Source of the DNA: Propionimicrobium lymphophilum DSM 4903
GTDB lineage: Bacteria; Actinomycetota; Actinomycetes; Propionibacteriales; Propionibacteriaceae
Direction: 5' to 3'
Length of the DNA stretch: 64,000 nt
NCBI RefSeq assembly: GCF_000423485.1
Contig: NZ_AUIB01000007.1
Span: forward strand, 1 to 64,000
Shown piece after piece: positions 26,997 to 35,872 of the stretch. The position numbers and the translations under genes are program-made. The stretch's first letter is position 1. Each line of letters begins with the position of its first letter. The notes beneath the pieces are model-generated. The model saw only the letters and a program-made list of their open reading frames with translations, ran no database searches and was not told the origin of the DNA.

Positions 26997-28346
26997 ATGG
27001 CACGACTATTTGGAACTGACGGCGTCCGTGGCGTCGCAAACATAGATTTAACAGCAGATCTGGCCCTGAAACTTTCGGTGGCAGCTGCGCACGTGCTCGG
27101 CGAGGCTGGGGCGTTTAGCGATAAGCGTCCTCGCGCGATCGTCGGGCGCGACACCCGAATCTCCGGGTCTTTCCTGAAAGCCGCCGTATGTGCTGGTCTG
27201 GCTAGCGCGGGTGTGGACGTCGTCGACGTAGACGTAGTGCCGACCCCCGGTCTTGCGCACCTGGTGGCTAGCGAAAAATTCGACCTGGGCGTCATGCTTT
27301 CCGCAAGCCACAACCCGATGCCCGACAACGGCATCAAGTTCTTCCAGCGTGGCGGCGTTAAGCTTGATGACGCGATCGAGGACGAGATCGAGCGCCAGCT
27401 CGACGCCAAGTGGCAGCTGCCAACCGGCGCCAAGGTTGGCGACATCACCTTCGACGACACACTGCTCGGCAAGTACATCGAGTACCTCGCAGAAAGCCTG
27501 AATGGTGAGTCCCTAAAGGGTCTGAGGGTCGTCTTGGACGGGGCTAACGGCTCCTCCTCCTACACTGCCGTTCCGGCTTTCGAGAAGGCCGGCGCCGAGG
27601 TCATCGGCATCAACGTGGAGCCCAATGGCCTGAACATCAACGACAACGCCGGATCCACCCACATCGATGGCCTTCGCAAGGCCGTCATCGAAAATGGTGC
27701 AGACGCCGGTTTCGCCATGGACGGCGATGCCGACCGCTGCTTGGCAGTCGACGCTGAGGGAAACGTAGTCGACGGCGACCAGATCATGGCGATTCTCGCT
27801 CTAGCGCTCAAATCGCAGGGCAAACTGCACGGCGACACTTTGGTTGCGACGATCATGAGCAACCTCGGCCTGAAGCTTGCCATGAAGGCCAACGGCATCA
27901 GCATCGACCAGACGAAGGTGGGCGACCGTTACGTGCTGGAATCCATGCAGGCAAACGGCTTCACCCTCGGTGGCGAACAGTCCGGCCACGTCATTATCAG
28001 CGAATACGCCAACACCGGTGACGGCGTCTTGACCGCTCTGCATGTTGCAGCTGCCATGGTCCGCCAGGGCAAACCGCTTGCCGAGCTCGCCAGCGTAATG
28101 AAGCAGCTGCCGCAAGTGCTTATCAACGTCCCTAACGTCGACAAGCTGCGCGCCTCCTTGGATCCTGAGATCACCCAGGCCGTGACCTCCGCAAATCAGG
28201 AACTCGGCGGGACCGGCCGCGTCGTCCTGCGGCCGAGCGGAACCGAGCCTCTGGTCCGCGTCATGGTTGAGGCCCCGACCCAAGAAAAGGCCGACGAGGT
28301 GGCACACCGCCTTGCCGAACTGGTCGCCGAACGCCTCGCGCTGTAA
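26997..28346 (+). CDS. glmM: Phosphoglucosamine mutase
   Basis: It interconverts glucosamine-6-phosphate and glucosamine-1-phosphate on the way to UDP-GlcNAc. The 449-residue protein starts RLFGTDGVRGVAN. It has the phosphoserine loop VMLSASHNPMPDNGIKFF (S104), the metal-binding loop FAMDGDADRCLAVD, the sugar-binding GGEQSGHVI and the C-terminal phosphate site RPSGTEPLVRVMVE. It is followed by a strong terminator. glmS lies 1.5 kb further on, so two steps of the same pathway are close together though in separate units. Confidence 0.96.
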   Translation: MARLFGTDGVRGVANIDLTADLALKLSVAAAHVLGEAGAFSDKRPRAIVGRDTRISGSFLKAAVCAGLASAGVDVVDVDVVPTPGLAHLVASEKFDLGVMLSASHNPMPDNGIKFFQRGGVKLDDAIEDEIERQLDAKWQLPTGAKVGDITFDDTLLGKYIEYLAESLNGESLKGLRVVLDGANGSSSYTAVPAFEKAGAEVIGINVEPNGLNINDNAGSTHIDGLRKAVIENGADAGFAMDGDADRCLAVDAEGNVVDGDQIMAILALALKSQGKLHGDTLVATIMSNLGLKLAMKANGISIDQTKVGDRYVLESMQANGFTLGGEQSGHVIISEYANTGDGVLTALHVAAAMVRQGKPLAELASVMKQLPQVLINVPNVDKLRASLDPEITQAVTSANQELGGTGRVVLRPSGTEPLVRVMVEAPTQEKADEVAHRLAELVAERLAL

Positions 28347-28360
28347 AACCAACAAATCTC

Positions 28361-28390
28361 AAATGTCCCCGGAGGATTCCGGGGACATTT
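28361..28390 (+). terminator. Intrinsic terminator after glmM
   Basis: A perfect 13-bp stem, AAATGTCCCCGGA (28361-28373) with TCCGGGGACATTT (28378-28390), with a 4-base loop and a T-run stands 15 bases past the glmM stop. Confidence 0.9.
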
Positions 28391-28787
28391 TTCTGTCCTA
28401 CTTGTTTTTTCCTTCTGCTGGATTTGGGCCTCCTCGTCTGGTGTCGCATATCGTGGTTGATCTTGTAGCTTCTGGGCGGTTGCTGGTCTGGGTTGCTTTG
28501 TAGAGCGAGTAGCCGTGTCTTCGTTCATCTCTTATCGCTTGCGCGATGAACGAGCTATCACTCTCGCCACGCCTCGATGCTCGTCAAACCAACCCAGCCC
28601 AGCACCCTCACTTTTAAAAGTGGTCACCGCGTCGCCAGTGAAAATTAACGTGGAAGAAATTGTTCGTAGTCGGACTTTTTGGTTCCCGCTAATTTGAGAA
28701 TTTTTAGTGGGTGCAGAAAAGTTCGTAGTCGAATCTTTTGGTTCCCGTTGATTTTGCGGATACAGCGTATAGCCGCTGGGTAGGTGC
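28391..28787. other. Gene-poor stretch between convergent glmM and coaA
   Basis: Nearly 400 bases hold no recognisable gene. The minus-strand frame starting at 28528 (MNEDTATRSTKQPRPATAQK...) runs through the glmM terminator into glmM and matches nothing I know; its Shine-Dalgarno is poor. An inverted repeat, TCGTTCATC (28521-28529) and GATGAACGA (28545-28553), and a two-copy direct repeat (28662-28756) are the only structured parts. It may be debris of a lost gene or mobile element. Confidence 0.5.
28662..28756. repeat. Degenerate direct repeat, two copies about 59 bases apart
   Basis: Copy 1 (28662-28696) and copy 2 (28721-28756) both begin GTTCGTAGTCG and both contain TTTTGGTTCCCG, followed by similar AT-rich ends. 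The sequences before each copy (GTGGAAGAAATT and GTGCAGAAAA) are also alike, so the unit is nearly 60 bases. Two degenerate copies with no conserved spacer do not make a CRISPR. It could be a dispersed intergenic repeat or a remnant. Confidence 0.6.
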
Positions 28788-29747
28788 CTAGATCTTGCGG
28801 ATTCGCACGTGGCGGATCGAGTGGTCGGAGGACTTGCGTAGCACGACGGTTGCGCGTTCGCGGGTCGGGTCGATATTGGCTCGAAGGTTCGGGCCGTTAG
28901 TGGTCTCCCAGATCGAAAGCGAGGTTTCTCGGGCTTCGGAGTCGTCCAGAGTGGCGTACTTGTGGAAATAGCTGCTCGGGTCCGCGAAGGCGCTGGAGCG
29001 CAGTGCTAGAAAGCGGGATAGGTACCAGCGGCGAATGTCGGCCTCGTCGGCGTCCACGTAGACGGAGAAGTCTAGGAAGTCGCTGACGGTGAGCCGCTGA
29101 CCATTGCGTTGAATGGTGGCGGGCTGCAGAACGTTCAGGCCCTCGACGATTAGCACGTCTGGCTGTTCGATGACGATTTTGTCGTCCTTGACGATGTTGT
29201 AGATGAGGTGCGAATACTTCGGCGCGACCACCCTCGGATTGCCCGATTTAACCGCGATGACGAATTCGAGCATTGCGCGCTGGTCGTAGCTTTCGGGGAA
29301 GCCCTTGCGATCAAGGATTCCGCGGCGCTCTAGCTCATCGTTGGGGAAGAGAAAACCATCGGTCGTCACCAGATCCACCTTCGGCGCGGAAGGTTGCCTG
29401 CGCAGCAGCTCGGCGAGGAGCCGAGCAGTGGTGGATTTGCCGACGGCGACGGAACCGGCTACGCCGATCACGAACGGGGTGCGGGTGGGCTTGATGCCCA
29501 AGAATTCGTTGGAATTCGAGTACATCCGCGCGGTGTTTTTGCGATAAAGCTCGACAAGTTGAGTCAGCGGCAGGTAGACCTCTTCGACGTCCTGCAGGCT
29601 GGTTGGGTCTTGCAGGCCCCTGAGTTTTTCAAGGGTCGCGCTATCGAGCGTCGTGTGCGAGGCTTGGGCCAGTTGCGCCCAACTCTGCCTTGGAAGGATT
29701 AGCCAGGGCCTGTTAGGCGACTGGCGGACTGCGATACTCATTTGCAT
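28788..29747 (-). CDS. coaA: Type I pantothenate kinase
   Basis: It phosphorylates pantothenate, the first committed step of CoA synthesis. From ATG 29747 it has 319 residues, with the P-loop GVAGSVAVGKSTTARLLAEL, the substrate-binding strand VDLVTTDGFLFPNDELERRG and FPESYDQRAMLEFV. A lid follows around IEGLNVLQ-like VEGLNVLQPATIQR. Other starts (TTG 29750, ATG 29741) are close; none has a clear ribosome-binding site. It is divergent from glmS. Type I rather than type III (CoaX) follows from the P-loop kinase fold. Confidence 0.95.
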   Translation of the reverse strand: MQMSIAVRQSPNRPWLILPRQSWAQLAQASHTTLDSATLEKLRGLQDPTSLQDVEEVYLPLTQLVELYRKNTARMYSNSNEFLGIKPTRTPFVIGVAGSVAVGKSTTARLLAELLRRQPSAPKVDLVTTDGFLFPNDELERRGILDRKGFPESYDQRAMLEFVIAVKSGNPRVVAPKYSHLIYNIVKDDKIVIEQPDVLIVEGLNVLQPATIQRNGQRLTVSDFLDFSVYVDADEADIRRWYLSRFLALRSSAFADPSSYFHKYATLDDSEARETSLSIWETTNGPNLRANIDPTRERATVVLRKSSDHSIRHVRIRKI

Positions 29748-29895
29748 CAAGCTTAGGGTCCCGGCGGATAAGCTCCCAAAATATTACAGTTGAAAAGCTC
29801 CTATGTCATAACGGGAAGTTATTTTTTTAGTTTTCTTGACCCTAAAATCCGTGGTTGGCTTGTTGTGACGTGCAGCTTTGCGAGAAGATAACTCT

Positions 29896-31737
29896 ATGTG
29901 TGGAATCATCGGGTACGTCGGCGCTAAGTCGGCACAGCACGTAGTAATCGAGGGCCTACGCCGCCTGGAGTATCGCGGCTACGATTCGGCGGGTATCGCG
30001 CTCGTCGGAGCTGACGGGCTGCACACCTCTAAAAAGGCTGGCAAACTGTCTAACCTGGAAAACGAGCTCGCCGCGCACGCACTGCCCGAGGCCACCACCG
30101 GAATCGGTCACACCCGTTGGGCAACGCACGGCGGCCCGACGGACGAAAACGCCCACCCCCACGTCAGCGCCAACGGCAGGGTTGCTTTGGTGCACAACGG
30201 AATCATCGAGAACTTCGCCGAGCTTCGCAACGAGCTGATCGGCCAGGGCATCAAGTTCAACTCGGAGACCGACAGCGAGGTTGTCGCTCAGTTGCTCGGC
30301 AAGGCAGTGGAGAACAAGAACCTTCTGGATGCCATGCGCGAGGTAGTAGCCAGACTCGAGGGCACTTTCACTCTGGTCGCGGTCGACGCCACGGACCCGA
30401 AGCACGTGATCGCGGCCCGCAGGAATTCGCCGCTCGTCGTCGGCGTGGGTAAGGGAGAGAACTTCGTCGCGTCCGATGTTGCGGCTTTCATCGAGCACAC
30501 CCGCGAGGCGATTGAACTCGGCCAGGACCAGATCGTTCAGATCAGCGCAGATGAAATCAAGGTCATCAACTTCGATGGAACCGACGCCGAGACCCGCAGC
30601 TATCACGTTGATTGGGACGCGTCCGCTGCCGAAAAGGGCGGCTACGACTGGTTCATGCGCAAGGAAATTTTCGAGCAGCCGCGCGCGGTAGCCGACACCT
30701 TACTTGGCCGCTATTCGGCTAACGGCGAGCTGGTTCTGGACGAGATGAGCATTCGTCCCGAGGATCTTCGCCGGGTAAACAAGATCGTCATCGTCGCCTG
30801 CGGCACGGCATACTACGCGGGTATGGTAGCCAAGTACGCGATCGAACACTGGACTCGCGTGCCTTGCGAGGTCGAGCTGGCCAGCGAATTCCGCTACCGG
30901 GATCCCATCGTTGATCCGATGACGCTGTGCGTAACGATCAGCCAGTCGGGCGAGACCGCTGACACCTTGATGGCGATTCGTCACGCTCGCGAGCAGCACT
31001 GCAAGGTGATCGCCATCTGCAACACCAACGGTGCCACCATCCCGCGCGAATCTGATGCGGTTATTTACACCCACGCCGGCCCGGAGATCGGCGTGGCCTC
31101 CACCAAGGGATTCCTGACCCAGTTGGCGGCCTGCTACCTGCTCGGTCTCTACCTGGCTCAGGTTCGTGGCATGAAGTACGGCGACGAGATCAAGACGATC
31201 ATGGCCGAGCTTGAGCGGACTCCGGAGCTCATCCAGCACGTACTAGACCAGGCGGATGATGTATATGAGCTTGCTCGCGAGGTCGTCGGCCTCAACGACT
31301 TCATATTCCTTGGCCGTCACGTGGGATATCCGGTCGCCCTGGAAGGCGCTTTGAAACTGAAAGAGATCGCCTACCAGCACGCCGAGGGATTTGCCGCTGG
31401 CGAGCTGAAACACGGTCCGATCGCGATCATCGAGCCCGGTATGCCGGTGTTCGTGATCGTCCCACCTAAGGGACGCGATCAGCTTCACGAGAAGGTCGTG
31501 TCTAATATTCAAGAAGTAAGGGCTAGAGGAGCGCGCACGATCGTGCTGACCGAAGAAGGCGACGAGTCAGTGGTTCCGTTCGCCGACAAGGTCATCTGGC
31601 TGCCGCACGTTTCCACGCTGCTACAGCCGCTGGTCTCAGTCATTCCGCTGCAGCTCTTCGCCTGTGAACTGGCCACCTTACTGGGCAACGACGTCGATCA
31701 GCCGAGGAACCTGGCCAAGTCGGTAACAGTGGAGTAA
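29896..31737 (+). CDS. glmS: Glutamine--fructose-6-phosphate aminotransferase (isomerizing)
   Basis: It makes glucosamine-6-phosphate from fructose-6-phosphate and glutamine, the entry to UDP-GlcNAc and peptidoglycan. The 613-residue protein starts MCGIIGYVG with nucleophile C2 of the N-terminal glutaminase domain (about 1-225; GIGHTRWATHGGPTDENAHP). Two SIS isomerase domains follow (IVACGTAYYAGMVAKY, SQSGETADTLMA, STKGFLTQLA) with the C-terminal NLAKSVTVE. The in-frame start at 29878 would mask C2, so ATG 29896 is chosen. acpS lies 18 bases downstream. No glmS ribozyme is visible upstream. Confidence 0.97.
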   Translation: MCGIIGYVGAKSAQHVVIEGLRRLEYRGYDSAGIALVGADGLHTSKKAGKLSNLENELAAHALPEATTGIGHTRWATHGGPTDENAHPHVSANGRVALVHNGIIENFAELRNELIGQGIKFNSETDSEVVAQLLGKAVENKNLLDAMREVVARLEGTFTLVAVDATDPKHVIAARRNSPLVVGVGKGENFVASDVAAFIEHTREAIELGQDQIVQISADEIKVINFDGTDAETRSYHVDWDASAAEKGGYDWFMRKEIFEQPRAVADTLLGRYSANGELVLDEMSIRPEDLRRVNKIVIVACGTAYYAGMVAKYAIEHWTRVPCEVELASEFRYRDPIVDPMTLCVTISQSGETADTLMAIRHAREQHCKVIAICNTNGATIPRESDAVIYTHAGPEIGVASTKGFLTQLAACYLLGLYLAQVRGMKYGDEIKTIMAELERTPELIQHVLDQADDVYELAREVVGLNDFIFLGRHVGYPVALEGALKLKEIAYQHAEGFAAGELKHGPIAIIEPGMPVFVIVPPKGRDQLHEKVVSNIQEVRARGARTIVLTEEGDESVVPFADKVIWLPHVSTLLQPLVSVIPLQLFACELATLLGNDVDQPRNLAKSVTVE

Positions 31738-31755
31738 CTAGGTAAGGGATGCGTA

Positions 31756-32133
31756 ATGACCCGGATCATCGGTATCGGTGTCGATATTTGCCAGGTAGAC
31801 CGGATGAGCGCCGCACTGAAGCGACATCCCGGTCTGGCGAACAAGCTGTTTACAGCCGATGAATTGGTCAACAGCGAGGGCGAGAGACGCACCAACCAGT
31901 CTCTGGCTGCCAGGTTTGCCGCTAAGGAGGCGCTGGTGAAGGCCTTGGGCGGCCCTGGTGGATTGCGCTGGCACGATTGCCAGGTGATCTCGGACTCGTC
32001 CGGAAAAGTTCATCTGGTGCTCAGCGGAACGGTTAAGGCCGCCGCGGAAAAGGCAGGCGTGCTAGACACCCATCTGTCGCTTTCACACGATGCCGGTCTT
32101 GCCGTCGCCCAGGTGGTCTGCGAGGGGCTATGA
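31756..32133 (+). CDS. acpS: Holo-[acyl-carrier-protein] synthase
   Basis: It transfers 4'-phosphopantetheine from CoA to acyl carrier protein. The 125-residue protein has both family motifs: IIGIGVDICQVDRM with the Mg-binding Asp near the start, and LAARFAAKEALVKALG with the catalytic Glu/Lys. It ends LSLSHDAGLAVAQVV. It is encoded 18 bases behind glmS and overlaps the NAD(P)HX-repair gene by ATGA, the usual glmS-acpS-nnr grouping in actinobacteria. Confidence 0.95.
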   Translation: MTRIIGIGVDICQVDRMSAALKRHPGLANKLFTADELVNSEGERRTNQSLAARFAAKEALVKALGGPGGLRWHDCQVISDSSGKVHLVLSGTVKAAAEKAGVLDTHLSLSHDAGLAVAQVVCEGL

Positions 32134-33509
32134 GGCAGGTTGCCCGCGTCGCCCAGATCCGTGCGGCTGAGGAGGCCTTCTTTCAGGCGAATCCCGACGT
32201 CGATCTGATGCAGCGTGCCGCCGCGCAGGTGGCCGAGATGGCGGATTCGATGATTGTTCCCGGCGGTACCGTGCTCGTCGCGGCGGGGCCGGGCAACAAC
32301 GGTGGCGACGGGTTGTACGCGGCCAGCCGGCTGGCGAAGCTGGGGTTCCAGGTTTACGTTTGGCTGCCCATGAATAAGACCCACGAGGCTGGTCTGAGCG
32401 CGGCCTTGCAGGCAGGAGCGACGCTAGTCGATTCTTTCGATGAATTAGACGTTGATCTGGTCATCGACGCTGTGTTCGGCATCGGCGGGCGTCCAGGCAT
32501 TCCAGCCAACATGGTGGGACTGGCCGATTTTGTGGAGTATACGGGCGCCCCGGTTCTAGCGGTGGATATTCCGTCCGGTCTGGATGCCGATAGCCACCGG
32601 GTTTCGGCTCCATGTCTGCCTGCCGATGTGACCGTCACTTTTGGCGCTTTCAAGTTCTGCCAGGTGGCCTATCCAGCTAAGGCGAAGTGCGGCGAGGTTC
32701 GGCTGCCAGACATCGGTCTAAAGGTGCCCGAAACAGCTATCGGTCAGCTGGACGAGTTGGACGTCGGCGGGCTGTGGCCGGTTCCGGATCACACAAGCGA
32801 CAAATATTCTCGTGGCGTGCTGGGCATAGACACTGGCTCGCAGAAGTATTTCGGGGCCGCTTTGCTAAACCTTTCCGGCGCACTCCATGCGGGTGCCGGC
32901 ATGGTTCGATACGCCGGTCCAGTTCCTAAAGAGACCGTGGTCTCGAAATTTTCTTCCGTCACCATCGGCGTCGGGAAAGTGCAGGCCTGGTTGGTCGGTT
33001 CGGGCTGGGGTGGGCCTGATAAGCAACGCCTGGAAAAGCGTGTCAGCGACGACGTCCCGATGGTCATCGATGCCGAAGCCATCGATTCCCTAGAGGGGCT
33101 AAAGTTGCCCGAAAACAGCCTGCTAACTCCGCACGCGGGCGAGCTGGCCAGGCTGCTTCGAGTCGAACGTTTCGAGGTGGAAGACGACCCCATCGGAAGC
33201 GTCAAAAACGCCGCGAACAAGGTTGGTGCCACGGTTTTGCTGAAGGGCGCCACCCAATTCGTCAGCGACGGCGAGAACGTGATCATCGCCACCGAGGGCT
33301 CCGCTTGGAGCGCGCAAGCCGGTTCCGGGGACGTTCTCGCTGGTATCTGTGGCACTTTGTTAGCCGCAATGGGCGGTGAGTACCCAGCAATTCTCATCGG
33401 AGCGTTGGGCGCCTCCATCCAGGCTATGGCTGCACGGTCAAACCCAGGCCCGCACACTCCCGAAGAGGCTGCAAAGGCCATGGCCGAACTGATTGGCAGG
33501 TTAGTTTAG
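32130..33509 (+). CDS. nnr: Bifunctional NAD(P)H-hydrate epimerase / ADP-dependent dehydratase
   Basis: It repairs hydrated NAD(P)H: the epimerase interconverts the R and S forms and the dehydratase restores NAD(P)H using ADP. The 459-residue protein has the N-terminal YjeF domain (1-205; VAAGPGNNGGDGLYAASRLAK, VDIPSGLDADSHRV) and the C-terminal ribokinase-like domain (225-455; GVLGIDTGSQ, LTPHAGELARLL, QAGSGDVLAGICGTLLA). The Gly-Ser-Gly-Asp loop is intact. The start overlaps acpS by 4 bases. Its end overlaps the opposite-strand glycosyltransferase by 4 bases. Confidence 0.94.
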   Translation: MRQVARVAQIRAAEEAFFQANPDVDLMQRAAAQVAEMADSMIVPGGTVLVAAGPGNNGGDGLYAASRLAKLGFQVYVWLPMNKTHEAGLSAALQAGATLVDSFDELDVDLVIDAVFGIGGRPGIPANMVGLADFVEYTGAPVLAVDIPSGLDADSHRVSAPCLPADVTVTFGAFKFCQVAYPAKAKCGEVRLPDIGLKVPETAIGQLDELDVGGLWPVPDHTSDKYSRGVLGIDTGSQKYFGAALLNLSGALHAGAGMVRYAGPVPKETVVSKFSSVTIGVGKVQAWLVGSGWGGPDKQRLEKRVSDDVPMVIDAEAIDSLEGLKLPENSLLTPHAGELARLLRVERFEVEDDPIGSVKNAANKVGATVLLKGATQFVSDGENVIIATEGSAWSAQAGSGDVLAGICGTLLAAMGGEYPAILIGALGASIQAMAARSNPGPHTPEEAAKAMAELIGRLV

Positions 33510-34633
33510 GCTCCCGTGACGAGCGTGCTCGAGATCGCCTCGTCGTAGTATCCGACGAGCTGCTCGCAAAGCTTCGCCCAGCTCCTGTTCAAAGCTCGCC
33601 GGCGCCCTGCCTGGCCGAACGCTTGGCGTTTGTCTGGATCAGAAACCAATCCGGCGACTGACGAGCGCAGCGCGCCCAGTTCACCCGGCGGGTAGAGGTA
33701 TCCGTTGAAGCGGTCTCGGACGATGTCTATCGGCCCGCCTTTGCCCGTCGCGACCACCGGAAGACCGGATGCCTGGGCCTCCTGCAGGGTTTGACCGAAC
33801 GTCTCAGTTTCGCCTGGGTGAACGAAAATGTCGGCGCTGGCCAGGTACACGGGCAGTTCGTCACCGGTTTTCATCCCCGTGAATATCGCCCCAGGTAGCA
33901 TGGTTTCGAGCTCTTTGCGCTTGGGTCCGTCTCCGATGACCACCAGCTTTGTGTTCGGCAGATTCAAAAGCACCCGCAGATCCTCGACCTGTTTTTCGCG
34001 CCCGAGACGTCCCATGTATGCGATTACCGTCTCGCCGTTCGGAGCCCAAGAGTCGTGCAGCGACTGGTTGCGTTTGGCCGGACTGAACCGCTCGGCGTCC
34101 ACGCCTCGACCCCACACCTGAACCCTCTCGAAGCCTCTCCTTTCGAGCTCATCGCGGGTGTAAGAAGAAGGCGCCAGCGTCATTGTGGCCATGTTGTGCA
34201 TTCGCTTCACGTAGCGCCAAAAAAGCGGTTCCACGGCCGGATAACCGTAGGTGGCAACATATTTCGGCACTTCGGTCTGGTAGAGCGCGACGGTCGGGAT
34301 GCCCAGCTTCGACGCCGCCAATATGCCCGTGTGACCAAGCGCAAATGGCGCAGCCAGGTGCACGACGTCCGGACGGAACTGGGCGAACATTTTCTTGATC
34401 GTGCGGTTGCGTGTCGTCGACAACCTAAACTCCGGATACCACACCAGACTCATCGAGGACGTGGCGTAAACGGGGAAGCCCTGGTAGGAGGTGGGCATGC
34501 CGTCTGGGTGCTTAGGAGCTATGACGATTGCCTCATCCCCACGGCGTTTCAGGTGCTCCAACATCCTAAGAACTGAGTTCGTCACTCCGTTGACGCTGGG
34601 CAGGAAGCTCTCAGACACAAAAGCGACTCGCAT
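33506..34633 (-). CDS. MgtA/PimB-like GDP-mannose-dependent mannosyltransferase (GT4)
   Basis: This 375-residue GT4 enzyme has the family opening MRVAFVSESFLPSVNGVTNS, the acceptor-side FALGHTGILAASKLGIPTVA and ALYQTEVPKYVATYGY, and the donor site VIAYMGRLGREKQVEDLRVL, VIGDGPKRKELE and HPGETETFGQTLQEAQASG. This set closely resembles the actinobacterial MgtA (Rv0557-like) alpha-mannosyltransferases of lipoglycan synthesis. The acceptor here is inferred. It has no signal peptide and is active at the cytoplasmic face. It is convergent with the NAD(P)HX-repair gene, stops overlapping. Confidence 0.85.
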   Translation of the reverse strand: MRVAFVSESFLPSVNGVTNSVLRMLEHLKRRGDEAIVIAPKHPDGMPTSYQGFPVYATSSMSLVWYPEFRLSTTRNRTIKKMFAQFRPDVVHLAAPFALGHTGILAASKLGIPTVALYQTEVPKYVATYGYPAVEPLFWRYVKRMHNMATMTLAPSSYTRDELERRGFERVQVWGRGVDAERFSPAKRNQSLHDSWAPNGETVIAYMGRLGREKQVEDLRVLLNLPNTKLVVIGDGPKRKELETMLPGAIFTGMKTGDELPVYLASADIFVHPGETETFGQTLQEAQASGLPVVATGKGGPIDIVRDRFNGYLYPPGELGALRSSVAGLVSDPDKRQAFGQAGRRRALNRSWAKLCEQLVGYYDEAISSTLVTGA

Positions 34634-34744
34634 GAGTTAAAGGATAACCCCACATGCCCCATATTCCGCACGTCGAATGTCCTCGCGGGCAACGAGAGAG
34701 TTGCCTCGTCTGGCATTTAACAATTTTCGCAGGCACAATTGAAT

Positions 34745-34836
34745 GGCTGGAGGGGAGTAACCTCACATGTGAAGATCGTCATCCCGAAGCGAAAGCTTCC
34801 GGTCTCACAGCGATTGATCGCGGCCAGACCTCCTAA
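34745..34836 (+). ncRNA. yybP-ykoY manganese riboswitch
   Basis: The leader of terC carries the family's conserved blocks in order: GGGGAGTA (34752-34759 region), CGTCATCCCG, CTTCCGG, and GCCAGACCTCC. The closing helix P1 forms between GGAGG (34749-34753) and CCTCC (34829-34833). In this family Mn2+ binds where two loops dock and turns on export or homeostasis genes. A small hairpin, CCTAAACGTTTTAGG (34832-34846), overlaps the end of P1 and precedes the ribosome-binding site AAGGAAGG, so control of translation initiation is possible. Confidence 0.85.
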
Positions 34837-34869
34837 ACGTTTTAGGCATCTGCCATAAGGAAGGTTTTA

Positions 34870-35871
34870 ATGCATGTAACGCCATTGGCGTGGGTGATCA
34901 CCATTGCCGTGCTCACCGCTGTGCTGGTTGTTGACGTCATCATGATGAAGCGCAAACCGCACGAGCCATCAATGAAGGAATGCGTCATCGCGATCTCGGT
35001 TTTCGTGGGCGCAGCGATCTTGTTTGCTATCGGAATCGGTTTATTCGCGCACCCCACTGACCCGACTAAAACCAGTTGGAACTACGCAACCGAGTTCATA
35101 GCCGGTTACCTGACTGAATATTCGCTTTCGATCGATAACCTGTTCGTCTTCATCATCCTCCTGGGCAGCATGAAGGTGCCCCGCAAGTATCAGCAGTTCA
35201 CGCTTATGATGGGCATTATCCTCGCCCTGATCTTCCGCGGAATCTTCATCGCCCTCGGTGCCGTAATCATCAACACCCTTGCCTGGGCGTTCTTCATTTT
35301 CGGCGTGTTCCTGCTGTACACCGCCTGGAAGCTGGTGGACGATTATCGCAAGCCCGAACACGAAGAGACGAGCCAGCCCTCAGATAACAAGCTGATGCTC
35401 TGGATCAAGAACGTCGTGCCCTCCACAGAGGAGTACCACGACACCCACCTGAGCCTGAAGATCGACGGCAAGCGCGTCTTCACCCCGTTGTTCTTCGTGA
35501 TCGTTGCGCTCGGCTCCATCGACATCATGTTCGCGCTCGATTCGATTCCGGCCATCTTTGGCTTGACCCAGGAGCCATACCTGGTATTTACCGCGAACTT
35601 CTTCGCCTTGATGGGTCTGCGCCAGCTTTACTTCCTGCTCGGTGGTCTGCTCAAGCGCCTGGTCTACCTGTCGCTTGGCCTCTCGTTCATCTTGGCCTTC
35701 ATTGGCGTGAAGCTGCTGCTACATGCCGCACACCACTACGGCTGGATCGGCTGGGAGGTGCCCACCTGGCTATCGCTGGTGGTCATCATCGTCACTCTCG
35801 TCGTGACTGCGGTGGCGAGCCTAATGAAGACCAGGCACGCCCCCAAGCTCGAGCCGGAGCATGAGCTCTAA
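34870..35871 (+). CDS. TerC-family membrane protein, putative manganese exporter
   Basis: This 333-residue integral membrane protein has about nine hydrophobic segments. TerC signatures are LTEYSLSIDNLFVFIILLG in one segment and IDIMFALDSIPAIFGLTQEP in another, each with the conserved acidic residue thought to bind metal. Members downstream of yybP-ykoY riboswitches (Alx/MeeF type) export Mn2+ and help metallate exported proteins. The upstream riboswitch makes a manganese role likely here rather than tellurite resistance. AAGGAAGG precedes the ATG. It sits near uvrA/uvrC as in other actinobacteria. Confidence 0.9.
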   Translation: MHVTPLAWVITIAVLTAVLVVDVIMMKRKPHEPSMKECVIAISVFVGAAILFAIGIGLFAHPTDPTKTSWNYATEFIAGYLTEYSLSIDNLFVFIILLGSMKVPRKYQQFTLMMGIILALIFRGIFIALGAVIINTLAWAFFIFGVFLLYTAWKLVDDYRKPEHEETSQPSDNKLMLWIKNVVPSTEEYHDTHLSLKIDGKRVFTPLFFVIVALGSIDIMFALDSIPAIFGLTQEPYLVFTANFFALMGLRQLYFLLGGLLKRLVYLSLGLSFILAFIGVKLLLHAAHHYGWIGWEVPTWLSLVVIIVTLVVTAVASLMKTRHAPKLEPEHEL

Positions 35872-35872
35872 C

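Noticed and set aside
28196-28528. Minus-strand frame MNEDTATRSTKQ... as a gene
   Set aside because: It runs through the glmM terminator into glmM, has a poor ribosome-binding site and no recognisable family.
28662-28756. CRISPR array
   Set aside because: There are only two degenerate copies, no spacer regularity and no cas genes nearby.
34654-34836. 60-codon frame upstream of terC
   Set aside because: It overlaps the manganese riboswitch and has no family resemblance; the RNA structure explains the conservation better.
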